DNA from: Paraburkholderia sp. Ac-20340
Lineage (GTDB): Bacteria; Pseudomonadota; Gammaproteobacteria; Burkholderiales; Burkholderiaceae
Assembly: GCF_017104965.1 (NCBI RefSeq)
Contig: NZ_JAAGPR010000001.1
Coordinates: forward strand, 310,001-374,000
DNA: 64,000 nt
Direction: 5' to 3'
Position numbers and translations under genes: made by a program. Below the pieces are notes generated by a model that made no database searches, had not been told where the DNA came from, and saw only the letters and a list, made by a program, of their open reading frames with translations. This document shows positions 52,970 to 61,854 of the stretch, piece after piece. Numbering within the stretch: position 1 is the stretch's first letter; the number at the start of each line of letters is the position of its first letter.

Positions 52970-54001
52970 GTGACTATCGACATGGCTGCGGGCATGGCCC
53001 ACGACATCGCCGAGGCGGAACCCTCTCTTATCTCGGCATCGTCGCAAGCATCGTCTTTCAGGCATTTCGGTTTCCTTACTTTGCCGCACTTCTCGATGAT
53101 CGCGTTTTCGAGCGCGGTGGAAGTGTTGCGCATGGCCAATTACGTCGGCAATGGTGAGCATTATCGCTGGTCGATTTTCTCGCTCGACGGTCAGCCTGCG
53201 CGCGCCAGCAATGGCATTACCGTGCGGCCGACACAGGCGCTCGACGTGGACAATTTGCCCGATGTGCTGATTGTCTGCGGCGGCATTCGTATTCGCGATG
53301 TCGTCGATGAACGCGTGCGCGCAGCGCTGGTGAAGATCGCGCGCAGCGGCAAGCCACTGGGCGGTATCTGCACGGGTGCGTATGCGCTGATGTCGAGCGG
53401 GTTGCTCGACGGTTATCGTTGCGCGGTGCATTGGGAAAGTCTTTCGGCGCTGCACGAGGAGTTTCCGCGCGTGCGTTTCGCCGATGAACTCTTCGTGGTC
53501 GATCGCGACCGTTTGACCTGCACGGGCGGCACCGCGCCGCTCGATCTGATGCTCGATCTCGTGAGCGCGCGACTGGGGCCGCCGCTGGCCGCGAAAGTCT
53601 CCGAGCAATTCATTCTCGAACGTATTCGCAGCGCCAGCGATCTACAGCCGATTCCCGTCGATGCGCGCGTGGGTTTTTCGCGCGCGGAACTCGTGGAAGT
53701 GGTGCGCCTGATGGAAGCGAATGTGAAAGAGCCGCTTTCGCTGGAAGAACTGGCGCGCCTCGTGCGGCTTTCGCAACGGCATTTGCAGCGCATGTTCAAG
53801 GCGTATTTGAATATCTCGCCAGCGCATTATTATCTGACGCTGCGGCTCAAACGCGCGCGTGAATTGCTGCGCACGACCGATATGTCGGTTGCGCATATCA
53901 CCACGCATTGCGGCTTCAATTCGCCTTGCCATTTCAGCAAGGCGTATCGCGTGCAGTTCGGTCATGCGCCCAGTTCCGAGCGGCGGGCCGGGCGCGCTTG
54001 A
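52970..54001 (+). CDS. GlxA-type AraC regulator, second GbdR candidate
   Basis: A 343-residue DJ-1/AraC two-domain regulator. DJ-1-like part about 30-210 (SVEVLRMANYVGNGEHYRW pattern, LIVCGGIRIRD, LGGICTGAYALMSSGLLDGYRCAVHWE), AraC part about 245-340 (PLSLEELARLVRLSQRHLQRMFKAYL; VAHITTHCGFNSPCHFSKAYRVQFG). Clearly a paralogue of 36740-37762. The GTG at 52970 is favoured by AGGGAG 6 bases upstream. It follows the ABC importer on the same strand, with only the hairpin between, so it might regulate uptake. GbdR assignment is unresolved between the two. Confidence 0.88.
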   Translation: MTIDMAAGMAHDIAEAEPSLISASSQASSFRHFGFLTLPHFSMIAFSSAVEVLRMANYVGNGEHYRWSIFSLDGQPARASNGITVRPTQALDVDNLPDVLIVCGGIRIRDVVDERVRAALVKIARSGKPLGGICTGAYALMSSGLLDGYRCAVHWESLSALHEEFPRVRFADELFVVDRDRLTCTGGTAPLDLMLDLVSARLGPPLAAKVSEQFILERIRSASDLQPIPVDARVGFSRAELVEVVRLMEANVKEPLSLEELARLVRLSQRHLQRMFKAYLNISPAHYYLTLRLKRARELLRTTDMSVAHITTHCGFNSPCHFSKAYRVQFGHAPSSERRAGRA

Positions 54002-54017
54002 AGACTCGCCAGACGAC

Positions 54018-55118
54018 TCAATCGTGATCGACTTCCAGCGGCGTTTGCTCAACGGCCGCGCCGTTGCGCATGAAGTCGTCGAACGATTCGAGGCGCATGT
54101 CTTCCTGGCCGCTGCGCTGCTCGCGGAACATCATCGGCGGCACGCCAAACTGTTTGCGGAATTCGCGGCCCAGATGCGAGGCATCGGAGAAACCGCAGCT
54201 CGATGCGATATCGGCGACGGTTCGATCCGAACTGGTCAGCAGCCACGCCGCCGTGCGCAGGCGCAGGCCATTGGCGAACGCGCGCGGGCTCTTGCCGGTT
54301 TCGGCCTTGAATAGCCGTTCGAGCTGACGCGGAGAAAGATTGAGTTTGCACGCCAGTTCTTCGAGCGGCACGTTGCGCCCCACATGCTGCTCCATCAGCA
54401 GGATCGCGCGCTTGACCTTGGGATGCGTGGCCGGATCGAGCCCGGGCGGATGCGGCTGCGGCGCGTTGCCTTTCTGCATTTCGCCCACCAGCAGGATGCG
54501 CAAGGCTTTCTGCACGGTTGCGTGATCGAAGTGGCGCAGCAAAATGGCGGCCGCCACGTCGATCGACGCGCGCCCGCCCGAACAGGTAATACGGCGGCGG
54601 TCGATCACGAACAGGCGATCGGCGACCAGCATATCGGCGTTGACGTTCGGAAAGCGCTCGATGAAATCCCAGTAGTGGAACCAGCTCACGCAGACGCGAT
54701 GCTCGTCGAGCACGCCCGCGCGCATCAGCGTGAATGCACCCGTGCAGATGCCCACCAGCGTGGCGCCGCCGCGTGCCGCGTTGCGGATGAAGCGCAGCGT
54801 TTCCTCGTTCGCCTGCGGGCCGGAATGCAGCAGACCGCCCACCACGACGACGTAATCGAATTCGCCGGCATCCGCAAAGGTTTCCCACGGCGCGATCTGG
54901 ATGCCGCAACTCGCGCGCACCGGCGCGAGCGTTTCGCCGACGATGCGCCACGAGCAGCGCACGGGTTTGCTGTAATCGCCATCGTCGGCGGACAGACGCA
55001 GCATGTCCACGAAGCCCGAAAAGGCGGTGAGCGTGAAGTTCGGCAGCAGCACGATGCCGAAGCGGATGCGATCCTCGGTCTGGTCGGCGGGCGGAAGCGG
55101 TTCGGCGTGCATGTTCAT
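54018..55118 (-). CDS. GlxA-type AraC regulator, third and more divergent copy
   Basis: A 366-residue DJ-1/AraC regulator (IRFGIVLLPNFTLTAFSGFVDMLRLSADDG; VVVVGGLLHSG; GICTGAFTLMRAGVLDEHRVCVSWFHYWDF; HTH VPLEELACKLNLSPRQLERLFKAETG and TVADIASSCGFSDASHLGREFRKQFG). It is less like the two GbdR-type paralogues. Related Pseudomonas proteins sense carnitine, sarcosine or arginine; which applies here cannot be told. Start at 55118 (MNMHAEPLPP) has no strong ribosome site. It converges with the second regulator, 16 bases apart. Confidence 0.86.
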   Translation of the reverse strand: MNMHAEPLPPADQTEDRIRFGIVLLPNFTLTAFSGFVDMLRLSADDGDYSKPVRCSWRIVGETLAPVRASCGIQIAPWETFADAGEFDYVVVVGGLLHSGPQANEETLRFIRNAARGGATLVGICTGAFTLMRAGVLDEHRVCVSWFHYWDFIERFPNVNADMLVADRLFVIDRRRITCSGGRASIDVAAAILLRHFDHATVQKALRILLVGEMQKGNAPQPHPPGLDPATHPKVKRAILLMEQHVGRNVPLEELACKLNLSPRQLERLFKAETGKSPRAFANGLRLRTAAWLLTSSDRTVADIASSCGFSDASHLGREFRKQFGVPPMMFREQRSGQEDMRLESFDDFMRNGAAVEQTPLEVDHD

Positions 55119-55366
55119 GTGTCGATACAGCGGCTCAGGGAAGCGGAACGTACGCGCACGGGTTCTGGCGCAAAGGGCGATGCCCGCAGGGCAAGCGTCG
55201 CCGATCCGGCGCGCGCGCACTTGTCATTTTGCGCCATTTACCATCGCGAATGCGCACCGCGGCGCGGCGGTTCCTGCTCGATGCCGCGCGCGTTCTATCG
55301 GCGCGGTGTCGGCGTGAGCGATGCTCAGGCTATCGAACACTGCCCGCAGCCGATCACCCCGCCAGT

Positions 55367-55618
55367 ATGCGCCCCCAGACCGTCGAACTCTCCGAACGCG
55401 CTGCCTCGGGCGATGCGCAGGCCGCGCTTGCGTTGCTGGAGTTGAGCATGGCGCGCGGGCATCGGCGGATTGCCTTGCTGCGCTATCTGCATGCGCAATA
55501 TCTGAGCGCGCCTTTGCAGGCGCACCATCACGACTATGTGCAGCGGATCGCGCAGCGTCTGAGCGCAGAAACGCTCGCGGGCCTCGCAGCGGAGGCCCGG
55601 CGCAGACGCGGGGTTTGA
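55367..55618 (+). CDS. Small conserved-looking hypothetical protein
   Basis: An 83-residue protein rich in Ala, Arg and Leu, predicted almost wholly helical (SGDAQAALALLELSMARGHRRIALLRYLHAQYLSAPL), without signal or membrane segment. I do not recognise a family. It is kept because it starts cleanly at ATG and has biased, protein-like codon use between the third regulator (divergent) and purU (convergent). No clear ribosome site. Confidence 0.45.
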   Translation: MRPQTVELSERAASGDAQAALALLELSMARGHRRIALLRYLHAQYLSAPLQAHHHDYVQRIAQRLSAETLAGLAAEARRRRGV

Positions 55619-55658
55619 CGTTAGCTAATTAATGGTGCGCAGGCGCGCCGTTTAGCCC

Positions 55659-56549
55659 TTACAGCACGACCGTCCGCGCACCGTTGATAAACACGCGATG
55701 CTCCAGCACCGCCTTGAGCGCGCGCGCGAGCGTCACGCATTCGAGATCGCGCCCGACCGCCAGCAGCCGCTCCGGGCCAAAGGCATGGTCGACGCGCTGC
55801 ACTTCCTGCTCGATGATCGGGCCTTCGTCGAGATCGGCGGTCACGAAATGCGCGGTCGCGCCAATCAGCTTGACGCCGCGAGCGTGGGCCTGATGGTACG
55901 GCCGCGCGCCCTTGAAGCCGGGCAGGAACGAGTGGTGGATGTTGATCGCGCGTCCGGCGAGTTTTGCGCTCGTGGCATCGGAAAGAATCTGCATGTAGCG
56001 CGCGAGCACCACCAGTTCCGCGCCGCTGCTCTCGACCAGACCCAGCAACTGCGCTTCCTGCTGGTCGCGCGTCTGCGCGTTCACGGGCAGATGATGGAAC
56101 GGCAGGCGATGCTGCTGCGCGATGGATTCGAAATCCGGGTGATTCGAGACGATGCCCGCGATCTCCATCTCCAGTTCGCCCATGCGCCAGCGGAACAGCA
56201 GATCGTTCAGGCAATGTTCGAGCTTCGAGACGAGCAGCAGCACCTTGGGCCGGCGGCGCAGATCGTGAATCGCCCAGTCCATGCCGTGCTTGCGGCCGGT
56301 GGGCGCGAAGTCGTCGCGCATGGCGGCGAGGTCGAGTTTCGTGGCGGCATCCTGAGCGCCGTTTTGCGTGTCCGCGTGGAAGACGCAGCGCAGGAAGAAG
56401 CGGGCGCTTTCGGCATCGTCGAAAACGGTCAGTTCGTCGATATAGCAGCGATGGCGGTCGAGAAAGCCCGCGACGGCGGCCACCTGGCCCGCCGCGCTCG
56501 GACAGGACAGGGTGAGGGCGTAGGCGTGATTTGCTTCGGGCGCGGACAT
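55659..56549 (-). CDS. purU: Formyltetrahydrofolate deformylase
   Basis: A 296-residue enzyme hydrolysing 10-formyl-THF to formate and THF. N-terminal ACT domain (about 8-90; ALTLSCPSAAGQVAAVAGFLDRHRCYIDEL) and C-terminal formyltransferase domain with HHSFLPGFKGARPYHQAHARG near 200-220 and the catalytic Asp in HFVTADLDEGPIIEQEV. AGGAGAACC precedes the ATG. In betaine degradation it returns THF for SoxA and drains one-carbon units, which is why purU sits with sox genes in many species; here it stands alone on the minus strand. Confidence 0.95.
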   Translation of the reverse strand: MSAPEANHAYALTLSCPSAAGQVAAVAGFLDRHRCYIDELTVFDDAESARFFLRCVFHADTQNGAQDAATKLDLAAMRDDFAPTGRKHGMDWAIHDLRRRPKVLLLVSKLEHCLNDLLFRWRMGELEMEIAGIVSNHPDFESIAQQHRLPFHHLPVNAQTRDQQEAQLLGLVESSGAELVVLARYMQILSDATSAKLAGRAINIHHSFLPGFKGARPYHQAHARGVKLIGATAHFVTADLDEGPIIEQEVQRVDHAFGPERLLAVGRDLECVTLARALKAVLEHRVFINGARTVVL

Positions 56550-56773
56550 GCGGTTCTCCTGGTGTCGTCGTGGCCGCGCGGCGGGGTGAGGGCGTCGAAG
56601 CTGCGCGGGATGACTGGCACGGTACGGGAGCCGCCGGGGCGGTGCATAGAACGTTCGCGCTATGTTGCCGGTATGGGCACGCCACGCGGTCCGGCGCGGC
56701 GGATTTACGACGATTCCGGTCGGGGCGCGACGAGTGGGTTTGGCGGCTTACTCGGGCCGCTTATTTGGCTGGC

Positions 56774-59700
56774 TTATTTGGCCCGCTTCCCTACCGCCTC
56801 CATCAACAAGCGGTGCAGCGCCCGCATATCCACGGGTTTGACCAGATGAAAGTCGATCCCGGCTTCCTTCGAGCGCCGCCGGTCCTCATCCTGCCCCCAG
56901 CCCGTCAAGGCGATCAGCACGAGATCCGCGCTTTCTGGATGCGCGCGCACGCGCCGCGCCACTTCGTAACCGTCCATGCCCGGCATGCCGATATCGAGCA
57001 GCACCACATCGGGCTGCCAGGTCTCGATCATCGTCAGCGCGGCGGGTCCGTCGCGCACGATCCGCACATCGGCGCCGAGCAGTTCGAGCAGCACGCCGAG
57101 GCTATCGGCGGCGTCGCGGTTATCGTCGACGATCAGAATGCTGCGGCCGATCAGCGTATCGGCGGGCAGCGCGGGCCGTTCGTCGCGCGAATCGCCGTGC
57201 GGCGCGGCGGCCATCGGCAGGCGCACGACGAATTCGCTGCCGCGACCGGGCCCCTCGCTTCTGGCCTCGACCGTGCCGCCGTGCAACTCCACCAGACTGC
57301 GCACCAGCGTCAGGCCGATGCCGAGCCCGCCCTGGGCGCGGCTATACGTGCGTTCGGCGCGCTCGCCCTGGATGAACAGGTCGAACACCTTCGGCAGCAT
57401 GGCCGCCGCAATGCCCACGCCGTTATCGCGGATCGACACCACGGCTTCGAGACTTTCGTTGCAGGACGCCGTGAGCCAGATCTGCCCGCCCGGATCGGTG
57501 TATTTCGCGGCGTTATTGAGCAGATTCGCGACGATCTGCGCGAGCCGCACCGGGTCCGCGTGGAGCGTCAGCGGCTCGGGCGGCAGGCTCACCGTGAGCT
57601 GGTGCCCGGCGGCGTCGATCTGCGCACGGCTCGTGTCGATCGCCTGGCGCAGCACCTTGCCGAGTTCGACCGCTTCCCGGCGTAGCTCGATCTTGCCGCC
57701 CGTGATGCGCGACACCTCCATCAGATCGTCGACGAGACGCACCATATGGTCGAGCTGGCGTTCGAGCATGTCGTGGGTGCGCTGCGCGGCGGCGCTGCCG
57801 GCATCGGCGAGGCGCAGGATGTGCAGGCCGTTGCGGATCGGCGCGAGCGGGTTGCGCAGTTCGTGCGCGAGCGTGGCGAGAAATTCGTCCTTGCGGCGGT
57901 CGGCTTCGCGCAGCGCCTGTTCGGCCGATTTGAGTTGCGTCACGTCCTGCACGACGACGCAGGCGCCCACCACGCGGCCCGCGCCGTCGCGCAACGGCGC
58001 GGCGCTCGAACGCATCCAGTGCGGCTCGCCGGTGGTTTCGGTGAAGCGCATCTCCAGGCCCGGCATGACGGTCTCGCCGCGCAACGCACGCGTGCCGGGC
58101 CAGTTTTCGGGCGCAACCGGGTTGCCCCGTGCGTCCCAGGCGCGCCAGTAAGGGATCTGGTCGACCTGCATCGACGGAATGCCTTGCGGCATCCAGCGCT
58201 TCATCACCGTGTTGCTGAGCGTCCAGTTGCCGGACATATCCATCACGCCGACGCCCGCCGGCAACTGTTCGATGATGGTCCGCAGGCGCTTTTCGCTGGC
58301 GCGTAGCGTGTCGTTGACCAGTTCGCGCTGGCGCGCCAGCATCAGATGCGCGTCCACGCGCGCCAGCAGTTCGCGCGCGGAAAACGGCTTGACGAGGTAA
58401 TCGTCGGCGCCGGCCTGCATGCCTTCGATGCGCGCTTCCTCGCCCGCTCGCGCGGACAGCAGGATCACCGGGATCGCGCGCGTCTGCGCGTCGGCGCGCA
58501 GGCTGCGCAGCAGCGCAAAGCCGTCGAGGCCCGGCATCATCACATCGGCGAGCACCAGTGCGGGCGGGGCGCGGCGCACGCTGGTCAGCGCCGCCGCGCC
58601 GTCCTGCACGGCTTCCACGTCGTAGAGCGGCGCGAGCAGGCGCTCGACGTAGCGGCGCATATCGGCGTTGTCGTCGGCCCAGACGATGCGCGCGCGCTGG
58701 GCGGCCTGGGCGATGCCCGCCGGACGCAAGGCCGCGTGCAGTTGCACCGCGTCGATGGCGCCGGGCAGCAGCGTGGGCGTTGTTGCTGGCGGCTGGGTTG
58801 ATGGTTGGGTCGGCGATTGGGTCGGCGATGCCTGAGCCGCTTCGGCGGGCAGCCAGCTCAGAACTTCTTCGGCGTACTGGCGCGTGGAGGCCGGGGTTGC
58901 CGGAGCCGGCGGCATTGGCGTGACTTCTGACGGGTTGACATGCCCGGGCGCCAGATGAGCGTGGCCTTTGGGGATCGTCACCGTGAAGGTGCTGCCCACG
59001 CCCGGCGTGCTGTCGACGCTGACCGATCCGCCATGCTGCCTGACCAGTTCCAGCACCAGCGCGAGGCCGATGCCCGTGCCTTCGTGCGTGCGGGCGCGCG
59101 CGCCTTCGATACGATGAAAGCGCTCGAAGATATGCGGCAATTGCGCTTCGACGATGCCGGTGCCCGTGTCGCGCACCGCGAGTTCGACCGTTTGCCCGGC
59201 ATCGCGCAGTTTCACTTCGATCTCGCCGTCGAGCGTGAACTTGAAGGCGTTCGACATCAGGTTGAGCACGATCTTCTCGTACATGTCGTGATCGACGTAG
59301 ACCGGTTCGGCGAGCAAGGGGCAATCGACCGTCAGCTGCATGCCCGCGCTCTCGATCGCCGAGCGGAACACGCTGGCGAGGTCCGTCGTGAAGCGGGCGA
59401 GGTCGGTGGGCGCGAAGCTTGCGCGCACTCGGCCCGCTTCGATACGCGAGAAGTCGAGCAGCGAATTGACGAGCTTTTGCAGACGCAGCGCGTTGCGATG
59501 AAGCATCTCGACGCGCTCGCGCGGCCACGTCATGGCCGCCGCAGCGTTTGCGGCCGCGGCGGCTTCCGAGAGCGCATCTTCGAGCGGCCCGAGGATCAGC
59601 GTGAGCGGGGTGCGAAACTCGTGGCTCACGTTCGAGAAGAACGCGGTCTTGGCGAGGTCGATTTCGGCGAGCGCTTCGGCGCGGCGGCGTTCCTGCTCGT

Positions 59701-60712
59701 AGGCGAGCGCGTTCGCGACCGCCGATCCGGTCTGCCCGGCCACCAGATCGAGAAAGGTGCCGTAGGCGCGGTCGAGCGGGCGGCGCGGGCTCAGGCCCAG
59801 CACGATCAGCCCGCAGATGCTGGCGTCGCCGCCCCAGCGCAGCGGCAGGATGCGCGCCGCCACGGCGGCCTCCGACCACGCGCCGCCGGGCGCCGCGAGC
59901 GCGCGCGCGGTCAGATCGACATCGACTTCATGGCCGGTGTGGAGAACGTCGGCGAGCGGCCAGGCGGCGGCGTCGTGTGCGGCGGTGGCGGTGTCGAGGC
60001 CTGTCGAGGCCAGCAGTTCGAAGCGGGTGTCGCCGATATCCGCGCCCTCGCTGGCGTGGCAGCGATACACGATGGCAAACGGCACGTCGTAGCGGTTCTG
60101 CGCCAGCACGCCGGTCACGTGCTCGCAGGCGGCGACGATGCCCGTAGTGTCCGGCGCGCGCACGCCCAGCATGCGCAGCGTTTCCAGCCGGCGCGCGCTG
60201 ACGACGCGCTCGGTGGTTTCGGTGCACGGGCAGAACACGCCTTCGACGGTGTGCCCGTCCGCCGCGAGGATCGGGCCATAGGTGAAGGTGACGTAGACCT
60301 CTTCGCGCGGCAGGTCGCGATCGAAGAAATACTGGCCGTCGTCGGACCAGATGGCTTTGCCTTTGCGCGTGACGCCTTCGAGCATCGGCCCGATGCTGGG
60401 CCAGATTTCGCTCCAGCAGTCGCGCCCGGACTGGCCGAGCGCGTGCGGATGCTTGCTGGTGCCGAGAAAGGGAATGTAAGCGTCGTTGTAAAGAATGCGA
60501 TAGTCGCTGCCCCACCAGATCACGATGGGAAAGCGCGAACTCAGGCACAGGCTCAGCGCGGAGCGCAGGCTCGGCGACCATTGTTCGGGGCCGCCCAGCG
60601 CCGTTCCTGTCCAGTCGAGCGAGCGCACGCGCCGGGCCATTTCGCCGTGTTCCGGCAGAAAGCCGAAGCGGGCGTCAGGCTCCGAGGCGCGCGTTTTCGT
60701 GCCTTCTTTCAT
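56774..60712 (-). CDS. Large hybrid sensor kinase with two kinase cores and two receivers
   Basis: A 1312-residue cytoplasmic-looking hybrid histidine kinase with no clear membrane segments. Order: PAS-like (20-190, RFPIVIWWGSDYRILYNDAY), GAF-like (200-345), HisKA with His near 364 (FSNVSHEFRTPL), HATPase, receiver with Asp near 721 (LADVMMPGLDG), PAS near 800-900, second HisKA with His near 950 (TLAHELRNPLAP), second HATPase, C-terminal receiver with Asp near 1239 (LLDIGMPGMDG). Pro/Thr linker around 610-650 holds a PTQSPTQPSTQPP repeat. Input signal unknown. The same strand carries cheR-cheB and another kinase upstream. Confidence 0.93.
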   Translation of the reverse strand: MKEGTKTRASEPDARFGFLPEHGEMARRVRSLDWTGTALGGPEQWSPSLRSALSLCLSSRFPIVIWWGSDYRILYNDAYIPFLGTSKHPHALGQSGRDCWSEIWPSIGPMLEGVTRKGKAIWSDDGQYFFDRDLPREEVYVTFTYGPILAADGHTVEGVFCPCTETTERVVSARRLETLRMLGVRAPDTTGIVAACEHVTGVLAQNRYDVPFAIVYRCHASEGADIGDTRFELLASTGLDTATAAHDAAAWPLADVLHTGHEVDVDLTARALAAPGGAWSEAAVAARILPLRWGGDASICGLIVLGLSPRRPLDRAYGTFLDLVAGQTGSAVANALAYEQERRRAEALAEIDLAKTAFFSNVSHEFRTPLTLILGPLEDALSEAAAAANAAAAMTWPRERVEMLHRNALRLQKLVNSLLDFSRIEAGRVRASFAPTDLARFTTDLASVFRSAIESAGMQLTVDCPLLAEPVYVDHDMYEKIVLNLMSNAFKFTLDGEIEVKLRDAGQTVELAVRDTGTGIVEAQLPHIFERFHRIEGARARTHEGTGIGLALVLELVRQHGGSVSVDSTPGVGSTFTVTIPKGHAHLAPGHVNPSEVTPMPPAPATPASTRQYAEEVLSWLPAEAAQASPTQSPTQPSTQPPATTPTLLPGAIDAVQLHAALRPAGIAQAAQRARIVWADDNADMRRYVERLLAPLYDVEAVQDGAAALTSVRRAPPALVLADVMMPGLDGFALLRSLRADAQTRAIPVILLSARAGEEARIEGMQAGADDYLVKPFSARELLARVDAHLMLARQRELVNDTLRASEKRLRTIIEQLPAGVGVMDMSGNWTLSNTVMKRWMPQGIPSMQVDQIPYWRAWDARGNPVAPENWPGTRALRGETVMPGLEMRFTETTGEPHWMRSSAAPLRDGAGRVVGACVVVQDVTQLKSAEQALREADRRKDEFLATLAHELRNPLAPIRNGLHILRLADAGSAAAQRTHDMLERQLDHMVRLVDDLMEVSRITGGKIELRREAVELGKVLRQAIDTSRAQIDAAGHQLTVSLPPEPLTLHADPVRLAQIVANLLNNAAKYTDPGGQIWLTASCNESLEAVVSIRDNGVGIAAAMLPKVFDLFIQGERAERTYSRAQGGLGIGLTLVRSLVELHGGTVEARSEGPGRGSEFVVRLPMAAAPHGDSRDERPALPADTLIGRSILIVDDNRDAADSLGVLLELLGADVRIVRDGPAALTMIETWQPDVVLLDIGMPGMDGYEVARRVRAHPESADLVLIALTGWGQDEDRRRSKEAGIDFHLVKPVDMRALHRLLMEAVGKRAK

Positions 60713-60837
60713 TGATTGTTCTCGCGATCTGTTCTTGCAGATCGCATAGCACTTAGCGCTCCCAGGGCTTCCGGCGTGCGGGCACGCCGCAGCGCGCCAT
60801 GCTGGCGGATGGCGCGTAAAAGCTTGTCAGAGGCTGC

Positions 60838-61362
60838 TCAGAAGCCGTGCCGCACGGTCAGGGTCGCGCCGGAATCGTGCGAGTGCAGCACGGCCACGCG
60901 CGCCGTGCCCGAGAACACCCAGTCGTTGACGGTCAGCGAGAGCCGGCGTTGCGGCTGCGCGCCGAGCACGGTGTTCGAGGTCGGCAACTGGACGATGGAA
61001 ATCTGCGGCGCCGTGGACGTGCCGGTATCGAGGAATTGCGCCGTGGGCTTGGCCGGAGCCGCGCCCGCGCCTGGCGCGGCGTTTTTCGTGTAGGTGTAGG
61101 TATGCCCGAGATCGGCGCTGTAGTACTGGTCCATCTGCGCGAAAAAGGGTTTGGCCTGGCTGGCCTGCGCTTGCATCTCGTAGTGGAACAGGTAGCCCTG
61201 GGGCTCGGGGATGGTGGTCGTGACGACCTCGACCGGCAGCGCCGGCGCGATATTGGCGACGGTGATCGCCTCGGGCACGTCGGACGCGGGACCGCCCGCG
61301 TACGCATAGCCGCCCAGCGTGAGCAGGACGGCACCGACCATTCTTTCGTTCAGGCACGTCAT
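60838..61362 (-). CDS. Secreted protein of unknown function between sensor kinases
   Basis: A 174-residue protein with signal peptide (MTCLNERMVGAVLLTLGGYAYA, then GGPAS). The mature part is beta-rich: EAITVANIAPALPVEVVTTTIPEPQGYLFHYEMQ near the start and LTVNDWVFSGTARVAVLHSHDSGATLTVRHGF at the end, with an Ala/Pro linker. No family recognised; the end could be an outer-membrane-type terminal strand, as it finishes in Phe. The ATG at 61362 is chosen because AGGAGG lies 7 bases upstream. Its role beside the kinases is unknown. Confidence 0.6.
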   Translation of the reverse strand: MTCLNERMVGAVLLTLGGYAYAGGPASDVPEAITVANIAPALPVEVVTTTIPEPQGYLFHYEMQAQASQAKPFFAQMDQYYSADLGHTYTYTKNAAPGAGAAPAKPTAQFLDTGTSTAPQISIVQLPTSNTVLGAQPQRRLSLTVNDWVFSGTARVAVLHSHDSGATLTVRHGF

Positions 61363-61854
61363 GGGCATGCCTCCTAGAAGAAGGAATCGAAACGTCACAC
61401 GACCGATGATTACGTCTGAACAAGCGCTTGATGCAGTGCGCCGGTGCGGTATCGCAGGCACCCAATCATTGTAGTCAGGGAATCGATTCGTGCCATCGGA
61501 ATGTGTGCGCTGTCCAGCATGTTCTGGACGACGAACGATGGCGAATGGATGAAGCAGCTATGGTGGAGCCGTCAGGTAAGGCAATGGAAGGAAAAATGAA
61601 ATCGATGACAAAACAACCTGACGGCTGCATTCGCGACGTATTTTCAGTCACGCTTTTAACAAGTGCTTATTCAAAAAGCGCGCATTATCAAACGTTATGG
61701 ACTCGGAATAAAACGCCGGGCTTGTGTGGCGTGGCACACAGACAGTGAGACAGTGCACGATGGCGCGCAATGGAAACGTGAATGAATCGCCAATGAAGCA
61801 AGCGGGCGAGGGCACGCGAATTGCGCCGCCCTCGCCGCGTGTTTGCGAGCCGCG
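61363..61854. other. Intergenic region between secreted protein and receiver/kinase gene
   Basis: About 490 bases with no gene I can support. It contains GTCCAG-CATGTT-CTGGAC at 61512-61529, an 18-base dyad that may be an operator for the secreted protein gene, and an AT-richer stretch around 61590-61720. Confidence 0.5.

Noticed and set aside
58940..60715. 591-codon plus-strand frame opposite the hybrid kinase
   Set aside because: Arg/Ala/Gln-rich shadow of the kinase gene with no recognisable fold or ribosome site.
61428..61748. 106-codon frame in the gap before the receiver/kinase gene
   Set aside because: No ribosome site, no recognisable features, atypical codon use; treated as non-coding.
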